64,000 bases of DNA from Allokutzneria sp. A3M-2-11 16 (GTDB lineage Bacteria > Actinomycetota > Actinomycetes > Mycobacteriales > Pseudonocardiaceae). Positions within the stretch are counted from its first letter, which is position 1; the number at the start of each line of letters is the position of its first letter. Shown in pieces: positions 8,863 through 17,074 of this stretch. Where the stretch lies: positions 3,596,001 through 3,660,000 of the forward strand of contig NZ_JANAVO010000001.1 of NCBI RefSeq assembly GCF_024213555.1. The letters run 5' to 3'. The notes under the pieces are model-generated. The model was not told where the DNA came from. It ran no database searches and saw only the letters and a list, made by a program, of their open reading frames with translations. A program made the position numbers and the translations under genes.

Positions 8863-9654
8863 GTGAGCACGCAGAGCGACGAGCAGCAGGACTTCACCGC
8901 TTCCAAGCCCGACCAGCGCGTTCCGGTGAGCCGCTGGTTGGTTCCGGCACTGGTGGTGGTCGCGCTCGTGGCGCTGGTCTACGTCTCCACCGGCCGGGGT
9001 GGCGAGAACGAGGACACGCCCGCCGCGGCACCGAAGTCCACAATGCAGTCGACAGCGCAGCAGACCACCCCCGCCGACGACGGCACGACGGGCCGGATCG
9101 ACGAGTCGGTCGGGCGCCGCAAGGCGGGTGACCCCTACGCGATGGGCCGGGTCGACGCGCCGGTCGTGCTCGTCGAGTTCGCCGACTACCGCTGCCCGTA
9201 CTGCGTGAAGTTCGCCACGGACACCAAGCCCGAGCTGATCCGCCGCTACGTGGACAACGGCACGCTGCGCATCGAGTGGCGCGACTACCCGATGTTCGGC
9301 GAGGAGTCGGAGAACGCCGCGCTCGCCGCCCGCGCCGCCGGGCGCCAGGGCAAGTTCTGGCCGTACCACGAGCTCGCCTTCGAGGAGGCCCCGCGCAAGG
9401 GCCGGGCGTCCTTCCCGCGCGAACGCCTCGTCGAGATCGCCAAGCGCGTCGGTGTCGCCGACCTGAAGCGCTTCGAGGCCGACCTTGCCGATCCGGCGCT
9501 CGCCGAGGAGATCAAGGCCGACATGATGGACGGCCGCAGGATCGGCGTGAGCGGGACGCCCGCGTTCGTCCTCAATGGACGGCCGATGGTCGGCGCCCGC
9601 CCGCTGGAGGATTTCGTCGCGATGATCGAGCGCCTCAAGAACACCGGCAGATGA
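8863..9654 (+). CDS. DsbA-like membrane-anchored thiol oxidoreductase
   Basis: 263 residues from GTG 8863. Residues about 23-43 (SRWLVPALVVVALVALVYVS) form a single membrane anchor, followed by a low-complexity linker. The thioredoxin-fold domain has active site CPYC at 111-114 (EFADYRCPYCVKFATD) and the cis-Pro loop GVSGTPAFVLNG. This architecture is typical of actinobacterial DsbA/MSMEIN-type proteins that form or shuffle disulfides outside the membrane. The stop overlaps the start of a CcdA-like gene, so the pair is probably an extracytoplasmic redox module. Confidence 0.88.
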   Translation: MSTQSDEQQDFTASKPDQRVPVSRWLVPALVVVALVALVYVSTGRGGENEDTPAAAPKSTMQSTAQQTTPADDGTTGRIDESVGRRKAGDPYAMGRVDAPVVLVEFADYRCPYCVKFATDTKPELIRRYVDNGTLRIEWRDYPMFGEESENAALAARAAGRQGKFWPYHELAFEEAPRKGRASFPRERLVEIAKRVGVADLKRFEADLADPALAEEIKADMMDGRRIGVSGTPAFVLNGRPMVGARPLEDFVAMIERLKNTGR

Positions 9655-10472
9655 CGGTCGAGGTCGGCTACCTCGGTGCGCTGCTCGGCGGGGTCCTGGC
9701 GCTGGCGAGCCCGTGTTCGGCGTTGCTGCTGCCCGCGTTCTTCGCGTACGCCTTCGAGAACCCGAAGCGCCTGCTGGCCCGCACCGCGGTGTTCTACTGT
9801 GGACTGATCACCACGCTCGTCCCGCTCGGCGTGGCCTCGGCGGCGCTCGGAGCGCTGTTCACCGAACACCGGGCCACGGTCACGCTGATCTCCGGCATCG
9901 TGCTGATCGTCCTTGGTGTGGCTCAAATCCTGGGCAAGGGCTTCGGTTCACGGCGAGCACAGGAAGCCGCCGCCCGCATCACGGTGGGCTCGGCGGCGTC
10001 GGTGTTCGCGCTCGGCGCCGTGTACGGCCTGGCGGGTTTCTGTTCCGGCCCGATCCTCGGCGCGGTGCTGACCGTCGCCGCGGCGGGTGGTGATCCGGCG
10101 TACGGCGGAGTGCTGCTCGCGGTCTACGGGCTCGGCATGGTGCTGCCGCTGTTCGCGCTGGCATTGCTGTGGGAGCGGCTGAAACTGGGCCAGCGCGCGT
10201 GGCTGCGCGGGCGCGAGGTGACGCTCGGCCCGCTGCGAGTGCACAGCACGACCCTGGTCTCCGGCCTGCTCTTCATCGGGATCGGCCTGCTGTTCGTCTT
10301 CACCGAGGGAACCGCGGGCCTGAGCGGGCTCATCGACGTGGACACGGAGTTCTCGATCGAACTGTGGGTCCGCGGGCTCGCCGAGTCCGTGCCGGACCTC
10401 GCGGTGATCGGAGCGGCCGCGGTGCTCCTCGCCGTGGTGTTCGCGGTGCGTCGCCGCCGGTCAGCCCGGTAG
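9651..10472 (+). CDS. CcdA/DsbD-type cytochrome c biogenesis transmembrane protein
   Basis: 273 residues from ATG 9651 (ATGA overlap with the DsbA-like gene). It has six or more hydrophobic segments and the two conserved Cys-Pro sites of the CcdA family: ALASPCSALLLP (Cys22) and GLAGFCSGPILG (Cys131). CcdA carries reducing equivalents from cytoplasmic thioredoxin to extracytoplasmic partners, here most likely the adjacent DsbA-like protein. No ResB, ResC or other cytochrome c maturation gene is nearby, which favours disulfide exchange over haem attachment. Its end overlaps the convergent gene by 12 nt. Confidence 0.87.
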   Translation: MTVEVGYLGALLGGVLALASPCSALLLPAFFAYAFENPKRLLARTAVFYCGLITTLVPLGVASAALGALFTEHRATVTLISGIVLIVLGVAQILGKGFGSRRAQEAAARITVGSAASVFALGAVYGLAGFCSGPILGAVLTVAAAGGDPAYGGVLLAVYGLGMVLPLFALALLWERLKLGQRAWLRGREVTLGPLRVHSTTLVSGLLFIGIGLLFVFTEGTAGLSGLIDVDTEFSIELWVRGLAESVPDLAVIGAAAVLLAVVFAVRRRRSAR

Positions 10473-11771
10473 CGGCAACCGCAACGCCCGCGCCGCGATC
10501 CCGCGCAGCGACACATCGTCCGGAGTGGACGGTGCGCCGATCCACACGACCTGGACGACGCGGACCCGCTTGGTGTCGCGGGAAGACGCGAACGCGGCGC
10601 CCTCGAAGGAGGTCGGCCCGTTCGTCCAGCCCTTCCCGGAAGCCACCAGATCGCTGACCGCTCCGGTGCCCGGGGTGTCGGCGAGCTTCTGGAACTCCTC
10701 CGCGTCCGCCGGGTCGGAGAAGCTGACCACCGCGATGGAGACGGCCGCCCGGCGCGGCTCGGAGACCTCGAACAGGGTCCGGATCAACCCGGCGCACGGG
10801 TGCGCGTCGAACCACGTCTGGACGTCCCCGTAGGACTCGCGTGCGCAGTTGGTCGCCTTCTCGTTGCCCCTCGGCGTGAAGTCCAGATCATCCACAGTGG
10901 ACCGCGTGCTGGTCGGTGCCGGGTTCTGCGCGACGGGCTGCTCGCCCCCGCCGCCGGAGCTGACGATCACGATCAGCAGTACCACGGCCAGCAGCGCGAG
11001 CCCGGCGAGGACGAAGCGCGGACCTTTCCGCTTGGGCGGCACGGGTTGTTCCGGAGCGGCCACGTCGCGGTAGCGGGGGATCAACGCGGTGCGCGCGCTG
11101 GCGAGGTCCGCGGTGACGGCGTCCGGGAAGCCCTCGGAGATCAGTTCCCCCGAGTGCAGTTCGCCCGCCTCTTCGTGCAGCCCCGCGAGCAGTCGGCACG
11201 CCTGCTCCGCGGTGCACGGGCGGTCGCTGATCGCGAGCTCGCGGACGGCGCTGAGCAAGGAGGAGGGCTTCGGGTGCAGCACGCGCACGCCGCGGTGAAT
11301 GTCCGAAGTGGGCTGGATGACCCGCTCCACGTACGGGCCCACCGCGATCACCGTGCACACCGGCAGCGGCTCGGCCCGGACTTCCTGGAGCCGCGCGGTG
11401 ACCGCGCGCGTCGCCGCCAGCGCTTCCTCGGCCGGGCTGTTCGCGCCGTCATGGCGGGTCAGCGGCCAGCCGTCGACCTTCCACTGGCCCTGCAACGGGG
11501 CTTCCAGGCGCAGCGCCGGGCTCGGCAGGTCGACGCCGACCACGACGAGCACGACGCGCGGGAGGACGATCAGCGCGTCCAGCGGCCGGGTGCAGCCCGG
11601 AGGGGTCACGCCGAGGAGGGCGATCCCGCCGAGCACCGAGGTGCCGTCACCCCATGCGGCCAAGGCGGCGCGAACGTCGGCACCGACCTTGGTCGGCTCA
11701 CCACCGAGCCGAACCAGCCGCACGGCCCACCTCCTACCCACGACGAACTTCGGGGAGACTGTTTGCGGCAC
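10461..11771 (-). CDS. Unknown single-pass membrane protein with NERD-like N-terminus
   Basis: 436 residues, taken from GTG 11771; a later start at VGRRWAVRLVRLGG is possible. I do not recognise a named family. Residues 1-230 are cytoplasmic-looking, with RPLDALIVLPRVVLVVVGVD and GQWKVDGWPLTRHDG, weakly reminiscent of a nuclease-related (NERD) fold without its catalytic residues. Then PKRKGPRF precedes a membrane segment (FVLAGLALLAVVLLIVIVSS). The extracytoplasmic C-terminal domain has a Cys pair (NCARESYGDVQTWFDAHPCAG) and ends in a predicted alpha/beta region. It is a single gene, convergent with the ccdA-like gene. Confidence 0.65.
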   Translation of the reverse strand: MPQTVSPKFVVGRRWAVRLVRLGGEPTKVGADVRAALAAWGDGTSVLGGIALLGVTPPGCTRPLDALIVLPRVVLVVVGVDLPSPALRLEAPLQGQWKVDGWPLTRHDGANSPAEEALAATRAVTARLQEVRAEPLPVCTVIAVGPYVERVIQPTSDIHRGVRVLHPKPSSLLSAVRELAISDRPCTAEQACRLLAGLHEEAGELHSGELISEGFPDAVTADLASARTALIPRYRDVAAPEQPVPPKRKGPRFVLAGLALLAVVLLIVIVSSGGGGEQPVAQNPAPTSTRSTVDDLDFTPRGNEKATNCARESYGDVQTWFDAHPCAGLIRTLFEVSEPRRAAVSIAVVSFSDPADAEEFQKLADTPGTGAVSDLVASGKGWTNGPTSFEGAAFASSRDTKRVRVVQVVWIGAPSTPDDVSLRGIAARALRLPLPG

Positions 11772-12035
11772 ACACGGTAGCCTCGGTCACCCCGACCGGT
11801 GACCGCGGCCATCCGATCACGGTGCGCGGTCGGGCGGCCGGTCGTCGCGCGCAGTGTCGTTCGGTCGATAGTCCGTCCGCAGCAAAGGTCTCGGGTGGAT
11901 GTCGCCGCATTGGTTCTTATGGCGCACAGCGGCGGTTAAGGGCAAAATGACGCCATGTGATCGCCGGGCGGTCACCTGCTGGAGCACTGACAGGGCGTAG
12001 GGGAAGACGTCCCTCGTCAGCAGCGGAGGTCAGCA

Positions 12036-12536
12036 GTGAGCAACCGGGGCATCACCAGTGGAGTCGTGTACGTCCACTCCTCGCCGTCCGCGGTCTGTCC
12101 GCACGTCGAGTGGGCGATTTCGGGCACCCTGGGCGTCCGCGCTGACCTCAAATGGACAGCACAGCCCGCGGCGCCGGGGCAGCTCCGGGCCGAGTGCGCC
12201 TGGACGGGCGACGCGGGCACGGGCGGCAAACTCTCCGCCGCGCTGCGCGCGTGGCCGATGCTGCGCTTCGAGGTCACCGAGGAACCCAGTCCCGGAGTGG
12301 ACGGCGAGCGCTTCTGCTTCGCACCCGGGCTCGGCCTGTGGCGGGCCCGCACCAGCGCCAACGGCGACATCGTGGTCAACGAGGACCAGTTGCGCTCCCT
12401 CGTCGGCAACCGCGGTGTGGAGGCGATCGCGCACCGCGTCTCCGAGTTGGTCGGCTCCGCGTGGGACGACGCGCTGGAGCCGTTCCGCAGGGCGGGCGAC
12501 GGTGCTCCGGTCACCTGGCTGCACCGGGTGGGCTGA
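12036..12536 (+). CDS. DUF3145 family protein
   Basis: 166 residues from GTG 12036 with CGGAGGTCAGCA upstream. The sequence SNRGITSGVVYVHSSPSAVC continuing PHVEWAISGTLGV is diagnostic of DUF3145, a conserved actinobacterial family of unknown function. WRARTSANGDIVVNEDQLRS and the end region DDALEPFRRAGDGAPVTWLH are also conserved. There is no signal peptide or membrane segment. The 264 nt upstream (11772-12035) hold no recognised RNA; the gene probably has its own promoter there. Confidence 0.85.
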   Translation: MSNRGITSGVVYVHSSPSAVCPHVEWAISGTLGVRADLKWTAQPAAPGQLRAECAWTGDAGTGGKLSAALRAWPMLRFEVTEEPSPGVDGERFCFAPGLGLWRARTSANGDIVVNEDQLRSLVGNRGVEAIAHRVSELVGSAWDDALEPFRRAGDGAPVTWLHRVG

Positions 12537-12572
12537 GCCAGGCTTTTCCGGCGCTTGTGGCACGCTGGTGCG

Positions 12573-13169
12573 GTGGTGCCGGTGAGGACGTCGAAGCGCG
12601 CCGGGCAACGCTGGTTGCTTCCGGTGGTGTTGGTGGCAGCCGTGTTCGCGGTGGGTGTCGGGCTCGGAGTCCGTGAGCTGTCCGCGCGGGTGGAGCCCCC
12701 CGTGGTCCCCGCCGTGGTGCTGCCGGAGACCACCTCGCGCAACCCGGCGGTGAACCAGCCAGGTCCGGACACCGTCCAGCTCACCCAGGACGCCGCGAGC
12801 CACCCGCACGCCGAGGAGATCCGCGAGCTGCTGCAACGCCACTTCAGCGCGATCAACCGGGGCGACTACGAGGTCTGGAAGACCACGGTGGTCCAGGCGC
12901 GCGTGCAGGAGATGCCGCAGTCGAAGTGGCGGGCCGAGTACGAGTCCACACAGGACGGGAGCATCTACGTGCACCGGGTGGACCCGACCTCGGGCGGAGC
13001 GCTGCGCGTGATGCTGTCCCTGGTGAGCGTGCAGGACCCGAGCAAGGCCCCGCCGGAGATGCGCCTGAACTGCATCCGCTGGCGCGTGGTCTACCCGCTG
13101 GTGCCGGAGAACGGCAACTGGAAGATCAACCACGGCCTCTACAACAGCGCCCGCACCGCCCGCTGCTAG
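12573..13169 (+). CDS. Membrane-anchored protein with SnoaL/NTF2-like domain
   Basis: About 198 residues; GTG 12573, 12576 and 12582 are all possible starts and the frame is open from 12555. An N-terminal anchor (RWLLPVVLVAAVFAVGVGLG) is followed by a Pro-rich linker and a domain beginning HAEEIRELLQRHFSAINRGD, the pattern of small NTF2-like (SnoaL, Mce-associated) domains. It ends with RWRVVYPLVPENGNWKINHG and a Cys at the C-terminus. Probably extracytoplasmic with an unknown ligand. Confidence 0.7.
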   Translation: MVPVRTSKRAGQRWLLPVVLVAAVFAVGVGLGVRELSARVEPPVVPAVVLPETTSRNPAVNQPGPDTVQLTQDAASHPHAEEIRELLQRHFSAINRGDYEVWKTTVVQARVQEMPQSKWRAEYESTQDGSIYVHRVDPTSGGALRVMLSLVSVQDPSKAPPEMRLNCIRWRVVYPLVPENGNWKINHGLYNSARTARC

Positions 13170-13372
13170 CCGGAGTTCGCCGGTCTTCAAGTACCCCCGA
13201 CCCCCACCCCACCGGTCTCAAACCACCCCCAACCCCCCGGCGTGATGTGGCTCGCGCAGGTGAAGGCCCTGGCGGCGAGATCGACCTGACCCAGTGCGAA
13301 ACGGTCCCCGGGTTCCCAGATCTTCCAGCGGGCCTCGGACCCCCTGCCCGTCGTCTTCGAGGTGCAGCAGAA

Positions 13373-13408
13373 CGGCCCGGCGGGTTCGTGAAGGAACCAG
13401 CCGGGCCG
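13373..13408 (-). terminator. Terminator hairpin after fabF
   Basis: The arms CGGCCCGGC-G-GGTTC and GAACC-A-GCCGGGCCG form a 14-bp stem with one mismatch and a 6-nt loop. It starts 12 nt past the fabF stop on the minus strand. There is no clear U tract, as is common in high-GC actinobacteria. It probably ends the FAS-II operon transcript. The rest of the 13170-13420 gap shows nothing else recognisable. Confidence 0.6.
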
Positions 13409-13420
13409 CGCGCTGCGGTG

Positions 13421-14647
13421 CTACACCCTGGTGAACGCCAGGGCGACGTTGTGCCCGCCGAACCCGAAGGAGTCGTTGACCGCGGCTTCGAGCTTGACGT
13501 CGCGGGCCTCGCCCGTCACGACGTCGAGCTGGACGCGGGGGTCGATGTTCTCCAGGTTCAGGGTGGGCGGGACCACGCCGTGGTAGAGCGACAGCACGGT
13601 CGACATGGACTCCACCGCGCCCGAACCGCCGAGCAGGTGCCCCAGGGCGGACTTCGGAGCGGTGATGACCGGGTGCGACCCGACCGAGCTCTGGATGGCG
13701 ATCGCCTCGGCGACGTCCCCGACCGGGGTGGACGTGGCGTGCGCGTTGACGTGACCGATGTCGGCGGGGGAGAGCCCACCCGTGGCCAGCGCCTTGGTGA
13801 TCGCCCGGGCCGCGCCCTTGCCCTCGGGGTCCGGCGCGGTGATGTGGTGCGCGTCGGCACTGGTGCCGACACCGGCGAGCTTCGCGTAGACGCGGGCGCC
13901 GCGAGCCTTGGCGTGGTCCTCGCGCTCCAGCACCAGCAGACCGGCGCCCTCACCGAGGACGAAGCCGTCGCGCTGCGCGTCGAAGGGCCGGGACGCGCGC
14001 TCGGGCTCGTCGTTGCGGGTGCTCATGGCCCGCATCTGGCTGAACCCGGCGACCGGGAGGCTGGTGATGCACGCCTCCGCGCCACCGGCGACGACCACGT
14101 CGACCTCGCCGGAGCGCAGCATGCGCCACGCCCAGGCCATGGCCTCCGCGCCGGAGGCGCACGCCGAGACCGGCGCGTGCACACCGCCGCGGGAGCCCAG
14201 GTCGAGACCGACCCAGGCGGCCGGGCCGTTGGGCATCAGCATCGGCACCGTGAGCGGTGAGACCTTGCGCTTGCCGTGCTCCTCCAGGAGGTCGTCCTGG
14301 TGCAGGATGGTCAGCGCTCCGCCGATCCCGGTGCCCACCACGACGGCGAGCCGTTCGGGATCGACCTCGGGACGACCGGCGTCGGCCCAGGCCTCGCGGG
14401 CGGCGACCAGCGCCACCTGCTCACAGCGGTCAAGACGCCGTGCCTCGACGCGGGGCAGGACCTCGGTCGGCTCGACCGCGAGGTGCGCGGCGATGCGCAC
14501 GTCGAGCTCGAACCGCTCGGCCCAGTCGCCCTGCATCTTGGACACGCCGCTGCGGCCGGCGACCAGTCCGTCCCATGTGGACTTCGCGTCACCGCCCAGC
14601 GGGGTCGTCGCCCCGATGCCGGTGACGACCACGTCAGGTGAACTCAT
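13421..14647 (-). CDS. fabF: Beta-ketoacyl-ACP synthase II (KasA/FabF)
   Basis: 408 residues from ATG 14647. It catalyses the condensation of malonyl-ACP with acyl-ACP in fatty acid elongation. The active-site Cys is C163 (PVSACASGAEAM), with the His motifs NAHATSTPVGD and KSALGHLLGGSGAVE and the Gly-rich end NDSFGFGGHNVALAF. The length matches the family. It is the last gene of the operon fabD-fabH-acp-fabF, and its ATG overlaps the ACP stop (ATGA). Confidence 0.97.
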   Translation of the reverse strand: MSSPDVVVTGIGATTPLGGDAKSTWDGLVAGRSGVSKMQGDWAERFELDVRIAAHLAVEPTEVLPRVEARRLDRCEQVALVAAREAWADAGRPEVDPERLAVVVGTGIGGALTILHQDDLLEEHGKRKVSPLTVPMLMPNGPAAWVGLDLGSRGGVHAPVSACASGAEAMAWAWRMLRSGEVDVVVAGGAEACITSLPVAGFSQMRAMSTRNDEPERASRPFDAQRDGFVLGEGAGLLVLEREDHAKARGARVYAKLAGVGTSADAHHITAPDPEGKGAARAITKALATGGLSPADIGHVNAHATSTPVGDVAEAIAIQSSVGSHPVITAPKSALGHLLGGSGAVESMSTVLSLYHGVVPPTLNLENIDPRVQLDVVTGEARDVKLEAAVNDSFGFGGHNVALAFTRV

Positions 14648-14886
14648 GCGTTCGAGGCGATGTAGGTCACCGCGTCGCCGACGGTCTTCAGGTTGACCAG
14701 CTCGTCGTCCGGGATCTTCACGCCGAACTTGTCCTCGGCCTGGACCGCGACCTCGACCATGGACAGCGAGTCGATGTCCAGGTCGTCCACGAAGGACTTC
14801 TCGCTCTTGACGTCTTCCTGGTCGACACCCGCGACCTCTTCGACGATCTCGGCAAGGCCCTTCAGGATCTCTTCGTTGCTCGCCAC
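14644..14886 (-). CDS. acpP: Acyl carrier protein
   Basis: 80 residues from GTG 14886, with AGAGAGGAAC about 6-10 nt upstream. The phosphopantetheine attachment Ser is S40 in DDLDIDSLSMVE, the DSL motif in the form seen in actinobacterial AcpM-like proteins. It carries the growing acyl chain for the neighbouring FabH and FabF enzymes. The frame is open upstream to 15267, but that part is antisense or out-of-frame readthrough of fabH. Confidence 0.95.
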   Translation of the reverse strand: MASNEEILKGLAEIVEEVAGVDQEDVKSEKSFVDDLDIDSLSMVEVAVQAEDKFGVKIPDDELVNLKTVGDAVTYIASNA

Positions 14887-14957
14887 GTTGGTGTTCCTCT
14901 CTTGACTTCCCACCGACCGGGAGGGCGGATCCGCGCTCCCGGAGTTCTTGTTCCCGC

Positions 14958-15944
14958 TCAGGGACAGATCACGACCTGCCCCGCCGACACCAGCCCGGCG
15001 CCGAAGCCGACCAGCAGCAGCACGGCACCGGAGGACAGCTCCCCCGCCCTGCGCATGTGGTCGATGGCGATCGGGATGGAGGCGGCCGAGGTGTTGCCGC
15101 TGTTGACGATGTCCCGCGCCACCACCATGTCCTCGCGCGCGCCGCGCCCGCGCAGGCTGCGCGCGATCGTCTCGACGATGCGCAGGTTGGCCTGGTGCGG
15201 GATGAGCGCGTCGACGTCGGAGAGCTTGAGCCCGGCCCGCTCCACCGCCCGCTCCGCGGTCGGCCACACCTCGGTGGTCGCCCAGCGGAAGACCGACTGG
15301 CCCTCCTGGAACAGGAAGTTCCGCTCGGTCACGCCGATGGTGCCGGACAGGTCACCGCGGCTGGTCCAGGACACCGGCCCGATCGCGGGCTCGGCGGAGG
15401 GACCGACCACGGCGGCACCGGCGCCGTCGGCGAAGATGATCGAGGTCGACCGGTCCTGCCAGTCCACCCAGTTGGAGAACCGCTCCGCGCCGATCACCAG
15501 CACGTACCGCGCGGTGCCGGAGCGGATCAGGTCCGAGGCGTTGCCCAGCGCGTAGCAGAAGCCCGCGCAGGCGGCGTTGAGGTCGAAGGCGCCGGCGCCG
15601 GAGATGCCCAGCGCGTCGGCGACCCGGGCGGCGACGTTGGGGATCGGCACCGACATGGTGCAGGTCGCCACGATCACGGTGTCCACATCGGAGGGTGCGA
15701 TGCCGGAGTCGGCCAGTGCCGCCCGGCCCGCCTCGGTGGCCAGCACGTGCAGCGACTGCTCCTCGGTCGCCAGCCTGCGCTCGGCGATGCCGACCCGGGA
15801 GCGGATCCACTCGTCGGAGGTGTCGACGATCTTGGCCATGTCGTCGTTGGTCACCACGCGGTCGCCCTGCGCGGAGCCGAAGCCCAGCAGCCTGCTGCCG
15901 CCGGGGCCGGCGGGCAGCTGGATCAGCGGTCGGGACTCGGTCAC
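14958..15944 (-). CDS. fabH: Beta-ketoacyl-ACP synthase III
   Basis: 328 residues from GTG 15944 (GTGA overlap with the fabD stop). FabH starts fatty acid synthesis by condensing an acyl-CoA primer with malonyl-ACP. The catalytic triad is visible: Cys126 in DLNAACAGFCYALG, His in LIPHQANLRIVE and Asn in IVNSGNTSAASIP. The length is standard. In actinobacteria it commonly uses branched acyl-CoA primers; this is family knowledge and is not visible in the sequence. Confidence 0.97.
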   Translation of the reverse strand: MTESRPLIQLPAGPGGSRLLGFGSAQGDRVVTNDDMAKIVDTSDEWIRSRVGIAERRLATEEQSLHVLATEAGRAALADSGIAPSDVDTVIVATCTMSVPIPNVAARVADALGISGAGAFDLNAACAGFCYALGNASDLIRSGTARYVLVIGAERFSNWVDWQDRSTSIIFADGAGAAVVGPSAEPAIGPVSWTSRGDLSGTIGVTERNFLFQEGQSVFRWATTEVWPTAERAVERAGLKLSDVDALIPHQANLRIVETIARSLRGRGAREDMVVARDIVNSGNTSAASIPIAIDHMRRAGELSSGAVLLLVGFGAGLVSAGQVVICP

Positions 15945-16882
15945 ACGGCACCAACGATCAGTTCGGCGGCCTTGTCCAGGTCCGCGGGGCTCTTGAGGGG
16001 GAGGCGGTCCACGTGCGGCAGCTCGCGCTTGACCAGGTTGACCAGCGTGCCCGCCGGGGGCAGCTCGATCACGGCGGTGACCCCGCGGTCGGCGAGGGTG
16101 GCCATGCAGGAGTCCCAGCGCACCGGCAGGGTCACCTGGGCGACCAGCCTGCGCAGGGCGTCGTCGCCGTCGGAGACGACCGCGCCCTCGGCGTTGGACA
16201 GCAGCGGGCGCACCGGCGTCGCCGGGGTGATCGTGGTGACGCGCTTGCCGAGGGCCTCCTCGGCGGGCGCCATGAAGTGGGTGTGGAACGCGCCCGCGAC
16301 GGCCAGTGACCGGACGCGGGCGTCCGTGGGCGGCTCGGCGGTCAGCTTCTCCAGCATGGCCACCGACCCCGCGGCCACGACCTGGCCCTTGGCGTTGCGG
16401 TTGGCCGGGGCCAGGCCCAGCTCCGCCAGCCGCGACAGCACTTCGCCCTCGTCCCCGCCGAGCACCGCGCTCATGCCGGTGGGCTCCAACGCGCAGGCGG
16501 CGGCCATCTCCGCACCGCGCACCGCGGCCAGTTCGACGGCCTCGTCGGCGGTGAGCACGCCGCTCACCGCGGCGGCGGCGAGCTCACCGACCGAGTGGCC
16601 CGCGACCGGAACGTCGGTGGGAACCTCGACCCGGCGGGCCAACTCCTCGAACACCAGCAGCGACAGCGCCACCACGAGGGGCTGCGTCACCGAGGTGTCC
16701 TTGATCTCGTCCGCGCTCGCGGTGGTGCCCAGCCGGAGCAGGTCCAGGCCGGTCGTCTCCGACCACCGCGCCAGCCGCTCCCGGGCACCGTCCAACTCCA
16801 GCCAGGGAGTGAGCATGCCGGGCGACTGGGAACCCTGTCCTGGGGCAAGCAGCGCGATCACGTGCTCACTGAACACGGTCAC
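15941..16882 (-). CDS. fabD: Malonyl-CoA:ACP transacylase
   Basis: 313 residues from GTG 16882. It loads malonate from CoA onto ACP. The motifs are LLAPGQGSQSPGML, the nucleophile Ser97 in AGHSVGELAAAA, and His200/His202 in VAGAFHTHFMAPAEE. It is the first gene of the FAS-II operon. The upstream 190 nt separate it from fasR and carry a candidate operator. The gene order fasR-fabD-fabH-acp-fabF is the usual Streptomyces/Pseudonocardiales layout. Confidence 0.97.
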   Translation of the reverse strand: MTVFSEHVIALLAPGQGSQSPGMLTPWLELDGARERLARWSETTGLDLLRLGTTASADEIKDTSVTQPLVVALSLLVFEELARRVEVPTDVPVAGHSVGELAAAAVSGVLTADEAVELAAVRGAEMAAACALEPTGMSAVLGGDEGEVLSRLAELGLAPANRNAKGQVVAAGSVAMLEKLTAEPPTDARVRSLAVAGAFHTHFMAPAEEALGKRVTTITPATPVRPLLSNAEGAVVSDGDDALRRLVAQVTLPVRWDSCMATLADRGVTAVIELPPAGTLVNLVKRELPHVDRLPLKSPADLDKAAELIVGAV

Positions 16883-17008
16883 CCTCCCCGGCCGGGATGC
16901 CGCCGCTGACGAAGTACCGCAGCCGATTCTGTGGGGTGTCTACAAAGGCCCGTGTGAGATCCGGGTTTACCCACACCACGGGGCCCAGGAAGCGGGAGTG
17001 CCCACCTC

Positions 17009-17027
17009 AGGGTTACCCCTAAGGGTT
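17009..17027. promoter_or_regulatory. Direct repeat AGGGTT-N7-AGGGTT in the fabD promoter region
   Basis: Two AGGGTT copies start 13 nt apart (17009-17014 and 17022-17027), about 125 nt before the fabD start. They lie in the gap between fabD and the gene for its likely regulator FasR. FasR proteins are known to activate fab operons from sites in this position. The assignment of these repeats as that site is inference. Confidence 0.3.
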
Positions 17028-17074
17028 GTGCTAGCTACGTCACAGTCCTTTGTTGAATGCACACGAAAGTGCTC

